DNA of 64,000 nt from JBAZWV01 sp041660225 (GTDB taxonomy: Bacteria > Patescibacteriota > Patescibacteriia > 2-12-FULL-60-25), in contig JBAZWV010000001.1 of the NCBI GenBank assembly GCA_041660225.1, positions 1 to 64,000 on the forward strand, in the 5' to 3' direction. The notes below the pieces were generated by a model. That model made no database searches. It saw only the letters and a list, made by a program, of their open reading frames with translations, and was not told the origin of the DNA. Of this stretch, positions 41,253 to 49,284 are shown one piece after another; within the stretch, counting starts at the first letter, position 1; each line of letters opens with the position of its first letter. Both the position numbers and the translations under genes were made by a program.

Positions 41253-44200
41253 ATGGACCTGATAAGCCAAATAACCTCATCCGATCTCTTTTCTAGGCTT
41301 GCTAAGGCCCTTTTAGCAGCGGAGCATAAAGATTTCCAAACCATCGACGACAGCGGTGGTGACGGTGGCAACGATGGGTACTCTGAGAGCCAAGAGACTC
41401 TTTTTCAACTCTACTGCCCTGAGAAGCCGGAGAAGGCTGACGACGCAACGTATAAAGCAAAGATCAAAGAAGATTTGGATAAGGCGAAGAAGCTTCTCGA
41501 CTCCGGCAAATACAAAATCAAGGATTGGGTATTTGTTACTCCACGCGAGCTCCGCGAGCCCGTGCAGACCTATCTCCGAACCGAAGCAACAGCGCGTGGC
41601 ATGAATGGCATTGCGTGGTCGGGCACAACGCTCACGGGTCTGTTTGCTAAGCACGCCCATCTGCGAAGCCAATTCCCTGAGCTGATCCAACCTGATATCG
41701 AGGCGCAGATTGGAGGGATAGCGGAACGGTTGGATGCTGTGGACGATGTGAAGAAAGAATATCGCACGCAACTCGAGCAGAGCTATCAGCGTAGGATTGA
41801 CCAGGCGAAGCAGAAGTTAGATCAGGAAAAATATGAGACGGCCAAAAAGGAGTACGATCTTATTCTTACCGATCTCCTCACAGTGACCGAGAAGATTGAC
41901 CCTCATATTTATTTCCGTGTTTACAACAATCTTGGAGTAGCTGAGAACAACCTCCAAAACAACGACAGGGCCGCGGAGCTCTTTCAGAAGGCATACGAGG
42001 CGGAGCCTGAGTTGCCGATGGCAGTTTGCAAAGGTGCGTTGGCAAAGCTCCTGAAAGGCGTTCCGGCCGAGGGGCTACCAATGATTGAGGAGTTGCTGAA
42101 AAAGCACCCAACGGATGATCAGACCGTAACCGCAAAGGCGAATATTCTGTATGCCTTGGATCGGTATTCGGAGCTCATTCCTTTCTTGAAAGAAAAAGGA
42201 AAGGTCGCCCTCGCGCATTGGTACGAAGGCTTTGAGCGAATGGGTAAGAAAGATTACGACGGAGCGATGGCGTCTTTTGAGAATGTCGTTCGGTTGGAAC
42301 CCAAGAATGTCCGCGCCCTCATGCTCATCGCTCAAAACGTAATGGTTGGTACGCGTGAAGCGGTAAGAGACAATCCGTTTCCTCCCGATAAAATTCCTAA
42401 AGCTATCAGCGATAAATTCATCCGAGCGACCGAGTGCCTTAAGGAAGCGGCACGGCTCCTGAAAGACATGGAAAATAAAGCAGACTTAGAGATGGCCTAT
42501 GCCAACCTCTCCGGATGCTATGTCGCGCTCGGGCTGTACGAAGAATCCATCGCTGCTGCGGAAGAGGCTGCGGTGATTGACCCCACATCTGCTGTTCCCT
42601 CGTTGAATAAGGGCATTGCTCAACTAAAGCTTGGGCGGTTTGCAGAAGCGATAAAAAGTTTTCAATCCTACAAGGACTTGGGCGGTGGCGACATCGAGGT
42701 TGACCGACACATCGCTTTCTGTTCGCTCCGGACCGGCGACTTTGCGACTGCCGAAAAGTTTATTACCGCCCTGCTTGAAACCGAGTCAGGGCTTGATCTT
42801 GATATTGCGGAACTGGCCGTTGACCTTTACTCGCGCAAGCTCGACAACGAGAAACTTAATCCTTTGCTTGAAAGGCTTGAGAAAGATTTTCCGAACAATT
42901 CCCAGGCACTCAGGCTTCGTGGCGCGTATATGCAACGGCTCGGACTAGAAGGCGCGGACGTTCTCTTGCAACGCGCCTTACAAAACGCGCCGTCTGAGTC
43001 GGAGAAAATGCTTACCGAGATTGACCTTGCTGATCTGCGCTTCGACCAAAAAGACTACGCGACTGCTGCAGAGCTCTATAAAAAATATCTCAACGTGCAG
43101 GACGGTAATCCGCCGACGCGGAAATACGCGCAGGCAATTTATAACCTCGGACAATATGGTGCGCTCCTTGATTGGGTCGATACCATGAGTCCGGAATTGA
43201 GGAGTGAGTCGCTCATCGAGCAGCTCGAGGCATACGCCAATCTATACTTGGGCAACCTGGATAAAGCATCGCAGCTATTCAAAGACCTGTTCCAGAAAAA
43301 CCCAAATAGCTTCCAGTACGTCGTTTATTACGCTATGTGCCGGTTCAGACTCGGCAAGGAGGACGACGCGAAGGTTGCCTTTGATGCAGTGAAGAATCGC
43401 GTGGAGGATGCCGCGGACCTGATAACGCTTGCCGGTGGATACGAGTTTATCGGCGAATGGGAGATTGCAATCGACCTCACGTTTAAGGCGTTGGAGAACG
43501 ACCCCAACAATCCCAAGGCTCACTTGGCTTATATATTTACGTTCCTAAAACGCGAACAAGCCGACGGCAAGGAGCCTGCCGAGAAATACATCAAGGCGTT
43601 CCAAAAATCTATCGGCGACTTCAATAAGCGTTTTCCCGAAGAGAAAGCACTTCAGGGCTTCGAGGTGAAAGACAACGACATCAGCGGAATTCTAAAGATG
43701 GTAGACCAGATGGCTGAGACTACCGATAACGCCACCAAGCTGTACAAAGAATCGCAGGCACCTATGGCGATGATTCCTCGCCTCACGGGGAAGAAGCCTT
43801 TTGACGTATGGGCAGCCTTTACTCAGATGCCGGGCGTTGGAATCAAAATATCTTTCGGCGCAGCTGATGAGATTAAGGGTGAGATATCCACGGTGGAAGA
43901 ATCGCACGACGGCTCCGTCGTTCTCGACATCTACCCTCTGTTCCTGTTGGCCCACGTTGACCAACTGGAGCTTTTACCGAAGCTCTTCAAGAAAATCTGC
44001 GTGCACCAAAGCCTCATGGACGAGCTGACCGAGACAGTCGATGATCGAAAGGTCTCCTCTCGAAAAGGTATGAGTTCGCTCGCCAAGATCGATGGACAGC
44101 ACCGTATGACTGAAATTACACCGGACCAGGTTAAGAAAACACTGGACTTGGTGGAAAAAATACGCGCATTCGTCAGCTCCAATCCGAACGTAGAGGTTCG

Positions 44201-44804
44201 TGGTTTTGCCAAAGAAAAACCAAAGGAAGAACGCAACATTCTCAATGCGTTGGAGGAAAGCACCCGAGATAGTGCATTGCTGGCCGAGGAGCTTAAGGTT
44301 CCGTTTTACTGCGATGACCGGATACTGCGCGTCGTCATGAGCAAGGAGCATAGCACTAAGTCTTTTTCCTCACAGACGCTCTTTGTTGTCGCACATCAAA
44401 AGGGGTTCATTACTCTTGATAAGAAGTTCGAGCTCCAAAGGACAATGGTCGACTTCAATTACGAATTCGTATCCATCGATTCGATCTTTATTTTCAATCA
44501 GCTGAAAAATGCCGGTTATCGCGTGGAGGATATCGCGTCCGTTATCTCCTTGCTCGTGCGAAAAGAGACGAGCATTCAGTCCTTGGGGATTGTGCTGGCC
44601 GACCTGCTCTTTATTCTCATGATGGACCGATCGCTGGACGCTACTACCAAGAGGCAGATATTCAAGTACATTCTGACAGAAGCTAGCCCTAATCACGATC
44701 TTGCGAATATCGAGGAGGGCGTCTTTGCCAATCTCCAGCGGAGGGTTCTGCCCGGCAAGCAGGAAGAACTTAAGGCACTGATCAAAGTATTTTTCCGGCT
44801 ATGA
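41253..44804 (+). CDS. Large nuclease-like/TPR/PIN-like protein, candidate defence effector
   Basis: 1183 residues in three parts. (1) Residues 1-150: FSRLAKALLAAEH then DSGGDGGNDGY (33-43) and FQLY (51-54), a layout like Mrr/PD-(D/E)xK-type domains, though the usual QxK is not evident. (2) About 180-800: many tetratricopeptide-like repeats (for example NNLGVAENNLQNNDRAAELFQKAYEAEPE). (3) About 885-1060: a PIN-like fold with VVLDIYPLFLLAH (Asp892), VHQSLMDELTE, STRDSALLAEEL (Asp1006) and CDDRILRVV (Asp1021-1022). It is coupled by ATGA to a membrane protein. I know no described system with this exact combination. Confidence 0.7.
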   Translation: MDLISQITSSDLFSRLAKALLAAEHKDFQTIDDSGGDGGNDGYSESQETLFQLYCPEKPEKADDATYKAKIKEDLDKAKKLLDSGKYKIKDWVFVTPRELREPVQTYLRTEATARGMNGIAWSGTTLTGLFAKHAHLRSQFPELIQPDIEAQIGGIAERLDAVDDVKKEYRTQLEQSYQRRIDQAKQKLDQEKYETAKKEYDLILTDLLTVTEKIDPHIYFRVYNNLGVAENNLQNNDRAAELFQKAYEAEPELPMAVCKGALAKLLKGVPAEGLPMIEELLKKHPTDDQTVTAKANILYALDRYSELIPFLKEKGKVALAHWYEGFERMGKKDYDGAMASFENVVRLEPKNVRALMLIAQNVMVGTREAVRDNPFPPDKIPKAISDKFIRATECLKEAARLLKDMENKADLEMAYANLSGCYVALGLYEESIAAAEEAAVIDPTSAVPSLNKGIAQLKLGRFAEAIKSFQSYKDLGGGDIEVDRHIAFCSLRTGDFATAEKFITALLETESGLDLDIAELAVDLYSRKLDNEKLNPLLERLEKDFPNNSQALRLRGAYMQRLGLEGADVLLQRALQNAPSESEKMLTEIDLADLRFDQKDYATAAELYKKYLNVQDGNPPTRKYAQAIYNLGQYGALLDWVDTMSPELRSESLIEQLEAYANLYLGNLDKASQLFKDLFQKNPNSFQYVVYYAMCRFRLGKEDDAKVAFDAVKNRVEDAADLITLAGGYEFIGEWEIAIDLTFKALENDPNNPKAHLAYIFTFLKREQADGKEPAEKYIKAFQKSIGDFNKRFPEEKALQGFEVKDNDISGILKMVDQMAETTDNATKLYKESQAPMAMIPRLTGKKPFDVWAAFTQMPGVGIKISFGAADEIKGEISTVEESHDGSVVLDIYPLFLLAHVDQLELLPKLFKKICVHQSLMDELTETVDDRKVSSRKGMSSLAKIDGQHRMTEITPDQVKKTLDLVEKIRAFVSSNPNVEVRGFAKEKPKEERNILNALEESTRDSALLAEELKVPFYCDDRILRVVMSKEHSTKSFSSQTLFVVAHQKGFITLDKKFELQRTMVDFNYEFVSIDSIFIFNQLKNAGYRVEDIASVISLLVRKETSIQSLGIVLADLLFILMMDRSLDATTKRQIFKYILTEASPNHDLANIEEGVFANLQRRVLPGKQEELKALIKVFFRL

Positions 44805-45295
44805 AATCAAACGACTGGTACAAAAAGGTTCTGCTAAAAAACGCCAAGGAGATCGTAAGCGACGGGACGACCTACGTGATCCTTGCTCTGGTGCTTTTGC
44901 TTTGGCACTTCGCTTTGGGTATTAAGTTTGAGTGGCAGCACATCGCGCCCCTGTCCGAGCCAAGCGTCTTTGTCCGGGCATTTTACAGCGCGTTCACGTT
45001 CTGCACGCTTGGTCTGCTGCTGTACGTACTGCGCTTCTATAAAGTCCTGCACGATATCGTCGTTAAGGCTTTTGGCATGTGGGAGCTCTACAACCTCATC
45101 AAGGCATTGGTCTGGCTGTTGCTGATGTATATTTCCTACACCTATCTCGTGCCGTGGCTCTTTAATATTTTGAACGCCAGCGCATCGCTATTATTCAACG
45201 TCGCCAATCTTGTGCTTTACGCGATTCCGCCGGTCGGTATCGGCATAGTCCTCAGCATCATTTACCTCCTTGTGAGAAAGAAGATCAAAGCCTAA
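44801..45295 (+). CDS. Four-helix membrane protein, partner of the TPR/PIN protein
   Basis: 164 residues with four hydrophobic segments (about 25-43, 62-82, 96-118, 128-158) and a basic C-terminus (VRKKIKA). No family recognised. The ATGA overlap with the preceding gene implies a fixed ratio and a physical or functional link. In defence modules such small polytopic proteins can be membrane-disrupting effectors or anchors; here this is inference. Confidence 0.72.
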   Translation: MKSNDWYKKVLLKNAKEIVSDGTTYVILALVLLLWHFALGIKFEWQHIAPLSEPSVFVRAFYSAFTFCTLGLLLYVLRFYKVLHDIVVKAFGMWELYNLIKALVWLLLMYISYTYLVPWLFNILNASASLLFNVANLVLYAIPPVGIGIVLSIIYLLVRKKIKA

Positions 45296-45298
45296 CGC

Positions 45299-45325
45299 AA
45301 AAGCCACGGTGTGCCCGTGGCTTTT
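45299..45325 (+). terminator. Terminator of the defence operon
   Basis: AAAAGCCACGG (45299-45309), loop TGTGC, CCGTGGCTTTT (45315-45325). It marks the operon's end before the transposase gene. Confidence 0.85.
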
Positions 45326-45392
45326 GGTTGGGGTTGCCGTGCGGCATCGTCCCGGCCGTGTTAGTTAATTAATTTCGACGATGGCTCGTGGC

Positions 45393-46574
45393 TTAGAAGT
45401 GCACACGATCCGGGAAGAGAATGTTGAGCTGTGCCAACACCTCGCCCCAATTCCTAGTGGTAAGCACCCATCCCTGCGTAATGTCGGCCTGTGCGAGCCA
45501 CAGGAGCTTTATAAGCGCGTCATCGTGAGGGAAGATGGTCGTTGTCTTGGTCACCTTGCGGAATTGCCTGTTGAGATTCTCGATCGCGTTCGTGGTGTAC
45601 ACCATCTTGCGGATTGGCTGCGGATAATTGAAGAACGGCGCAAGGTCAATCCATCGGGTCTCCCAGCTCTTAAGGTAAGAGCGGTACTGCGGCCACCGCT
45701 CCATCATCTGCTTCAGAGCTTCCAATCCTGCTTCCTCGGTCGGAGCAATGTAGATTGTTTTCAGCTCGTCGCAGAATTGCTTTTTATCCTTGTGCGGAAT
45801 GAACATGATTGTGTGCCTGATCTGGTGTGTAATGCAGACCTGCACGTCCGTGTGCGGATAAATCGCTTTGATTGCCTCGGGGAATCCCTTGAGACCATCC
45901 ACACATGCGATCAGGATGTCATCGACGCCTCGGTTCTTGAGGTCGTTCAGTACGTGCATCCAGAACTTCGAGCCTTCCGACTCGCTGACCCAAATGCCCA
46001 ACACTTCTTTTTGCCCGTACTGGTTGATCCCAAGCACGATGTATGCGACCTTTGAAGCGATCTTACCTGCGTCACGCACCTTGAAGTGCAGACCGTCGAG
46101 GTATACTACCGGGTAGCACGACGAGAGTGAGCGCGACTGCCATTCTTTCACCAGCGGAAACACTTTGTCGGTGATCGCCGATATTGAAGGCTGCGCGATT
46201 TCAATGCCGTGCATATTTTTCAGGTAGTTCGAGATGTCACGGGTGGTGAGCCCTTTTGCGTACAGGCTTATGACCATAGCCTCGGTGTCGCTTCCGACGA
46301 CATCAAACCATGGGCTGAACACGCCGATCTCAGAAGACGCAATGCTTTGAAGCGCGTGCATCTTGTCCTTTGGCAGGTGTACGCGCTTTCGCGTAATTTC
46401 CACAGGAGGGGCACTCCTGGCGTCCTTGCGCTCGTCCGCGTTTTCCTCATTTCTATCTCCAGTTGAGAGGACGGGGGCGAGCAGTTCCTGGGCGAACGCT
46501 GCGACATCCTCCGGTGTCTTTAGACCTTTAACTTTTCTCTGGTACTCGGCATAACTTAATACGTTGGTATTCAT
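45393..46574 (-). CDS. IS256-family (mutator-type) transposase
   Basis: 393 residues from ATG 46574 (MNTNVLSYAEY); a longer frame to 46655 runs through the terminator hairpin and is rejected. The DDE core is visible: YLDGLHFKVRD (first Asp), CVDGLKGFPEAI (second Asp) and TTNAIENLNRQFRK (Glu). It looks intact. No convincing long terminal inverted repeats or target duplications were found by eye, so the ends of the insertion sequence are undefined and the copy may have lost mobility. Confidence 0.93.
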   Translation of the reverse strand: MNTNVLSYAEYQRKVKGLKTPEDVAAFAQELLAPVLSTGDRNEENADERKDARSAPPVEITRKRVHLPKDKMHALQSIASSEIGVFSPWFDVVGSDTEAMVISLYAKGLTTRDISNYLKNMHGIEIAQPSISAITDKVFPLVKEWQSRSLSSCYPVVYLDGLHFKVRDAGKIASKVAYIVLGINQYGQKEVLGIWVSESEGSKFWMHVLNDLKNRGVDDILIACVDGLKGFPEAIKAIYPHTDVQVCITHQIRHTIMFIPHKDKKQFCDELKTIYIAPTEEAGLEALKQMMERWPQYRSYLKSWETRWIDLAPFFNYPQPIRKMVYTTNAIENLNRQFRKVTKTTTIFPHDDALIKLLWLAQADITQGWVLTTRNWGEVLAQLNILFPDRVHF

Positions 46575-46599
46575 GGTTTTTTGGTTATCGGCCGGAACG

Positions 46600-46624
46600 A
46601 AAAAACCGCCGGGTACCCCGACGG
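46600..46624 (-). terminator. Leftward intrinsic terminator upstream of the transposase gene
   Basis: On the minus strand CCGTCGGG (46617-46624), three-base loop, CCCGGCGG (46606-46613), then T6 (46600-46605). It would stop transcripts coming from the right before the transposase start. Confidence 0.75.
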
Positions 46625-46822
46625 CATTTTGCTGAAGATCCACCCGATTAGGCAACCCGGCCAGTGGAGTGGATAAACCCTATTTGAGGTCTTTGCCCAA
46701 AGGAAGCTAACATCCCAAACGGTCAGCTGACGTGCCAATGGATTCGCCTGATGCATGGCGAAGTGCTTGGCTAAGACCAACCTTGGTTTGGCACTGGCGA
46801 GATAATCTCTCGCCAGTCCTAA
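46600..46822 (-). ncRNA. Candidate structured RNA upstream of the IS256 transposase
   Basis: About 223 bases between a promoter (46829-46858) and an intrinsic terminator (46600-46624). Pairings seen: CTGGCGAGA/TCTCGCCAG (46794-46816), GTGCCAA/TTGGCAC (46732-46794) enclosing TTCGCC/GGCGAA (46743-46762), and ATCCAC/GTGGAT (46638-46674). A 91-codon frame is open across it but has no domain or good start. No RNA family recognised. It might be an element-encoded regulatory RNA or a leader of the transposase mRNA. Confidence 0.55.
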
Positions 46823-46828
46823 GCAGGG

Positions 46829-46858
46829 GTTATAATAAAAGCCCATAGCGAGCGTGAA
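46829..46858 (-). promoter_or_regulatory. Promoter of the candidate RNA
   Basis: Minus strand TTCACG (46853-46858), 18 bases, TATAAC (46829-46834); TATTAT at 46832-46837 is an alternative -10 with a 15-base spacer. Confidence 0.5.
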
Positions 46859-46885
46859 TGCCCACGGCCCAGCCGGGGCATTTTT
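46857..46885 (+). terminator. Rightward intrinsic terminator
   Basis: ATGCCC (46858-46863) with GGGCAT (46876-46881), enclosing CGGC-CCA-GCCG, then TTTTT. No rightward gene is seen just upstream, so its client transcript is unknown. Confidence 0.7.
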
Positions 46886-47053
46886 GCGGATAACTCAGTC
46901 CACGTGCTCAAAGGGCGACTCGCGCCGGAGCACCTTTACGGCAGCCTCCATCTCGTAGGAGTGCCACCCGTTCAGAATGACGGTTCGAAGCTCTCGCACC
47001 GCTCGGAGCCAACAAAAAACTCTCTGAACGGAGAGTTTTTTGTATTCATTGCA
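46886..47053. other. Gene-poor junction between the element and host genes
   Basis: No gene is supported here. A minus-strand frame ending at 46895 (last 33 codons ELRTVILNGWHSYEMEAAVKV and onward) might be a remnant of a gene cut by element insertion or deletion. A strong two-way hairpin terminator (47014-47041) sits at its right side. This is the likeliest zone for the right end of the mobile element. Confidence 0.4.
47014..47041. terminator. Bidirectional intrinsic terminator
   Basis: AAAAAACTCTC (47014-47024), short loop, GAGAGTTTTTT (47031-47041); an 11-bp stem with A- and T-runs on either side. Confidence 0.85.
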
Positions 47054-47082
47054 TTGACGATGCGAGCGTTTTGATCTATGTT
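47054..47082 (+). promoter_or_regulatory. Promoter of the 47214 small gene
   Basis: TTGACG (47054-47059), 17 bases, TATGTT (47077-47082). The leader to the ATG at 47214 would be about 125 bases, long for this genome, and holds no recognised riboswitch or open frame. Confidence 0.55.
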
Positions 47083-47213
47083 TGTCGCCAGTGGAATCCA
47101 CCGTTCGCCTCTTTCCTCTGCCGCATCAACCCGATGCAACAAGCAGACGCAGGCGAAAATCCGCTACACACGGGTTCAAAGGTCGATCATTCTTATTCAG
47201 ATAAGAATCCCTT

Positions 47214-47375
47214 ATGGAACCAAAGCAAAAAGACTACCATGAGGATGAGGCGTTAATGAAGCATTGGCGCAGCTGGGGCTCCTGGTATAGCTGGGGGTCC
47301 GCGACCGGACTGGGACTGTTTCTCATCTCGGTCGGCATCTTGCTTGTCCTCCTCCATGTTGCGGAATTGATTTAA
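47214..47375 (+). CDS. Small single-pass membrane protein (53 residues)
   Basis: Starts MEPKQKDYHEDEALMKHW, has a Trp/Ser-rich stretch (WRSWGSWYSWGS) and one hydrophobic helix (about 31-50, GLGLFLISVGILLVLLHVAEL). It has its own promoter and terminator, and the stop codon lies in a hairpin (TTGCGGAATT/AATTCCGCAA, 47359-47384). No family recognised. It is the first host-like gene after the mobile element. Confidence 0.6.
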   Translation: MEPKQKDYHEDEALMKHWRSWGSWYSWGSATGLGLFLISVGILLVLLHVAELI

Positions 47376-47385
47376 ATTCCGCAAA

Positions 47386-47415
47386 CAAAAAACGGATCTT
47401 CGGACCCGTTTTTTG
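47386..47415 (+). terminator. Intrinsic terminator after the small membrane protein gene
   Basis: CAAAAAACGG (47386-47395) pairs with CCGTTTTTTG (47406-47415), closing on a UUCG tetraloop (47399-47402) with one A-C mismatch. Confidence 0.8.
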
Positions 47416-47447
47416 TTTAGCGGCGCTTGCGCTACACTGCCGGCGAT

Positions 47448-48338
47448 ATGAAACGACTCAAGGTTCTGTTCATGGGACAGGGGAAGATCGGTTCAGCGAT
47501 CCATCATGTGTTGAAGCATGGGAAGGGTACGAAGCCGATCGTTGATTGTTGGGACGTTGACGCCTCGAAGATGAAGAAGGTCTGCGATCTTGCGAAAACG
47601 GTTCCCGAAGCAGACGTCATTTTTCTCTGCGTTCCTTCATGGTGTATTGCGGACGTCGCGAAACAGATTCGACCTCTTCTTTCTGCGAAGACGGTTCTCG
47701 TGAGTGTCTCAAAAGGATTGGATCAGAAAACGTCTGAGACGATCGATGTCGTGCTCGGGAAACATTTTCCGCGTCAGCCATTCGTTCTTCTATTCGGTCC
47801 GATGCTTGCGGATGAACTCCTCGCGGATCACGTCGGTGCAGCGTCTGCAGCTTCATCGAATGCGCCTGCACGAAAAAGAATTCAAGAACTTTTTCGTGGA
47901 AGCAAGCTGCGAATCGTTCCGACGACGGACGTTCGCGGCGTCGCTATCTGCGGCGTGTTGAAAAATGTCTACGCGATAGGTCTTGGGATCGCGAAAGAAT
48001 TGAAGCTTGGCGATAACTTCAACGGTTGGTACATGGAACAGGCATTTGCTGAAATGGGTGTTATCGTAAAAAAATTCGGAGGGACATATCACATACTTCT
48101 TGAACCGGCAGGGATCGGTGACTTTATCGCGACGGGCTTCAGTCTCTTTTCAAAGAATGTCACGTACGGACGCGAGCTCGTCATGAGCGGTGAGCCGGCT
48201 TCTCCATCGGAAGGTGCCGTTTCGATCAAGCCGCTTTCCAAACGGCTTGGTACGAGCAAAAAAATACTTCCACTCTTCAATAAACTGGAGCGAATCGTCC
48301 TCCACGGTGCGAAGCCACGAATCATTACGGAATCATGA
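47448..48338 (+). CDS. gpsA: NAD(P)-dependent glycerol-3-phosphate dehydrogenase-like protein
   Basis: 296 residues. The Rossmann start is KVLFMGQGKIGSAIHHVL; LVSVSKGLD and LLFGPMLADELL correspond to GpsA's substrate-entry motifs, and GVLKNVYAIGLGIAKEL holds the catalytic Lys-Asn. It should reduce dihydroxyacetone phosphate to sn-glycerol-3-phosphate for lipids. The early Gly motif GQGKIG differs from the usual GxGxxG/A spacing only slightly. A TACACT at 47433-47438 lies 9 bases before the ATG. Substrate range is inferred. Confidence 0.82.
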   Translation: MKRLKVLFMGQGKIGSAIHHVLKHGKGTKPIVDCWDVDASKMKKVCDLAKTVPEADVIFLCVPSWCIADVAKQIRPLLSAKTVLVSVSKGLDQKTSETIDVVLGKHFPRQPFVLLFGPMLADELLADHVGAASAASSNAPARKRIQELFRGSKLRIVPTTDVRGVAICGVLKNVYAIGLGIAKELKLGDNFNGWYMEQAFAEMGVIVKKFGGTYHILLEPAGIGDFIATGFSLFSKNVTYGRELVMSGEPASPSEGAVSIKPLSKRLGTSKKILPLFNKLERIVLHGAKPRIITES

Positions 48339-48350
48339 TATCCTCTGGCT

Positions 48351-49235
48351 ATGACCAAACAGCCCCAGCTCCTCATTCTTCCGTTCGACCACCGCAGCTC
48401 CTTTTCTCGCGATCTTCTCGGATACGAGGGAAAACTCACTCCGAAACAAAAGAATGATGTCAAAGCGCTCAAACGAATCGTGTTTGATGCGTTTGAGAGC
48501 GTCGTGAACAAGGATCGATCGCGTGGCGAGTTCGGCATTCTCCTGGATGAAGAGTTTGGCTCAGAGCTTCTCCGCAAGGCGAAAAAAATGGGTGTCCAGC
48601 TTTGTTTAACGACGGAAAAAAGCGGGCAAAAAGAATTTCAATTCGAATATGGCGCATCGTTCGCAAAACATATCAATGCGTTTTCTCCACAATACGTGAA
48701 GGCTCTCGTCCGATACCATCCTGCCAATGTTGAAGCGAACAAACACCAACTGACGCGTTTAAAGAAGCTGTCTGATTTTTGTCATCGCAACGGATACCAA
48801 CTTTTGTTCGAACTTCTTGTCCCGCCAACGGAGCAGGATCTCGCGAAGGTGAAGACACAAGCTGCCTACGATAAAAAACTTCGTGCGAAATACACAGAGC
48901 AGGCAATCCAGGAGATTCAGAAAAAGGTAGACGTCGACCTTTGGAAGGTGGAGGGGTTTACGAAAGGGGAATGGAAGCGAATCTTGAAGATAACGAATCC
49001 TGCGTCGCGCATGATCGTACTTGGTCGCGGAGGAGATCGAAAGCAGGTGGAAACATGGCTAAAGGATGCTGCCGGATTTGAACAAATTATTGGTTTTGCC
49101 GTGGGCCGGACGATCTTTTATGAGCCTCTGAAGGGCTTTATCGCGAAAAAACTCAGCCGAACACAGGCTGTAGAAGGGATCGCCAAACGCTTTTCTTCGT
49201 TTGTCCGCCTGTGGAGATCCAAAAAATCAGCATAA
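48351..49235 (+). CDS. DUF2090/IolC C-terminal-type TIM-barrel aldolase-like protein
   Basis: 294 residues. LLILPFDHRSSFSRDLLG near the N-terminus is the DUF2090 hallmark (FDHR-x-SF), found in the C-terminal half of IolC-type kinases and related to class I aldolases; LWKVEGF and IVLGRGGDRKQV are later barrel strands. It likely acts on a sugar phosphate, but the substrate is not known. TATCCT (48339-48344), preceded by TGA, is only 6 bases before the ATG. Confidence 0.75.
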   Translation: MTKQPQLLILPFDHRSSFSRDLLGYEGKLTPKQKNDVKALKRIVFDAFESVVNKDRSRGEFGILLDEEFGSELLRKAKKMGVQLCLTTEKSGQKEFQFEYGASFAKHINAFSPQYVKALVRYHPANVEANKHQLTRLKKLSDFCHRNGYQLLFELLVPPTEQDLAKVKTQAAYDKKLRAKYTEQAIQEIQKKVDVDLWKVEGFTKGEWKRILKITNPASRMIVLGRGGDRKQVETWLKDAAGFEQIIGFAVGRTIFYEPLKGFIAKKLSRTQAVEGIAKRFSSFVRLWRSKKSA

Positions 49236-49284
49236 GAAGGGCGTAGGGCTAGCCAAAAACCCCAATTTAGCGTATCCTCCGATC

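Larger units (their letters stand above)
27763..47200. mobile_element. Integrated element with serine recombinase and type I restriction-modification operon
   Basis: The left edge is the tRNA-Gln 3' end with the recombinase reading toward it. The interior (29.4-45.3 kb) carries small phage/plasmid-like genes and a defence operon, with codon choice visibly different from the flanks (more GAG and CTC, fewer GAA and CGA). Host-like genes resume by 47448 (gpsA). I could not find a repeat of the tRNA end on the right, so the right edge is only bracketed to about 46.7-47.2 kb. It carries no visible capsid or tail genes. Confidence 0.7.

Noticed and set aside
45331..46658. GGGTTGCC (45331-45338) and GGCAACCC (46651-46658) as terminal inverted repeats of the IS256 copy
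   Set aside because: Only 8 bases match, pairing does not continue inward, there is no flanking target duplication, and the right end would cut through the candidate RNA.
46600..46822. Bridge-RNA-like guide as in IS110
   Set aside because: The neighbouring transposase has the DDE motifs of IS256, not the RuvC/serine-type recombinase of IS110, so that mechanism cannot be assumed.
46571..46846. A 91-codon minus-strand frame across the IS upstream region
   Set aside because: It runs through a terminator and several conserved-looking helices, has no domain pattern or ribosome-binding site, and its end overlaps the transposase start. It is better explained as chance openness over a structured RNA.
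46981..47011. GGTTCGA ... GAGCCA as a duplicated tRNA-Gln 3' end (attR)
   Set aside because: The intervening bases cannot form the T-stem or acceptor stem and agree with the tRNA in only short pieces.
27822..47200. CRISPR array within the defence region
   Set aside because: No regularly spaced direct repeats and no cas-like genes are seen; the few repeats are palindromic and clustered.
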